From Pycnopodia helianthoides (lineage: Eukaryota > Echinodermata > Asteroidea > Forcipulatida > Asteriidae): a stretch of 64,000 bases of DNA. The position numbers and the translations under genes are program-made. Every line of letters starts with the position of its first letter. The first letter of the stretch is position 1. The notes under the pieces were generated by a model. It searched no databases, was not told the DNA's origin, and saw only the letters and a list, made by a program, of their open reading frames with translations. Below, piece after piece: positions 63,728 through 64,000 of this stretch. The stretch lies in NCBI GenBank assembly GCA_032158295.1, contig CM063244.1, positions 6,018,510-6,082,509 on the forward strand, written 5' to 3'.

Positions 63728-64000
63728 GTAAGTAAAAAGATCTACTCCCTATCTCTGGGCGGTGCTCGCCACTGCGTTTCAAGAATACAATTCTTAGTTA
63801 GACAAAGCCTAGTTCATACTCCATGCGAAAGCAAATGCGAAGAGCAATACGTAAAACAAACAATTTGTTACGCACTGTTTTTCAATTGTGCCACAATGAA
63901 ATTCGCTTCGCTTTCACAGTTCACGTGTGAAGTATGAACTGGGCTTTAATACCTTATTCTTCACACACGGGTTTAGCATCCGGTTTTCTTCACTTGCTCT

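Noticed and set aside
1..64000. CRISPR array, operons or bacterial features
   Set aside because: The window is eukaryotic with spliced genes; the tandem arrays have no spacer structure.

Overview
The window looks like eukaryotic nuclear DNA from a marine invertebrate deuterostome, most likely an echinoderm and perhaps a sea star. The reasons are one long gene split into dozens of short GT-AG exons, AT-rich introns full of tRNA-derived SINEs and short foldback or MITE elements (including a family ending in TTAAAGRCACTGGACAC that I associate with sea stars), and protein similarity to vertebrate axonemal genes. The organism call is an inference; no search was run.

Left end, minus strand (34-2715): the first three coding exons of IQUB, an IQ-motif and ubiquitin-like-domain axonemal protein. 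It has an acidic N-terminal tail with an 8-residue tandem repeat, followed by the ubiquitin-like fold. The gene runs off the left edge. Positions 2716-4990 are the head-to-head intergenic interval.

Positions 4991-63727, plus strand: one single-headed inner-arm axonemal dynein heavy chain, best matched to DNAH12 (DNAH7 and DNAH3 are the close alternatives). I place 63 coding exons, about 11.7 kb of CDS or about 3,910 codons, which is nearly the whole protein; only the last 60 or so residues lie beyond the right edge. Order: N-terminal tail (exons 1-8), linker (9-20), AAA1 (21-22), AAA2 (23-27), AAA3 (28-34), AAA4 (35-38), stalk and microtubule-binding domain (39-43), AAA5 and strut (44-48), AAA6 (49-54), C-terminal domain (55-63). 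Exon 2 is a 27-nt microexon. A further 21-nt in-frame candidate microexon sits in the long intron 50.

The reading frame is broken in six places by what looks like loss of one C from a C run (exons 18, 26, 57 twice, 58 twice). Exon 45 has a compensated frameshift and exon 46 carries many small deletions. All splice sites and the rest of the gene are intact, so consensus errors are more likely than a pseudogene, but this needs reads.

The introns hold a 67-bp satellite-like array with higher-order structure (13.7-15.0 kb), a 40-bp hairpin minisatellite (34.2-34.8 kb), a solo LTR, at least four SINE families (several as inverted pairs), MITEs, and a SINE whose tRNA-like head has been expanded into a 32-bp tandem repeat. 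IQUB and the dynein are both ciliary axoneme genes, so the divergent pair may share a ciliary promoter.
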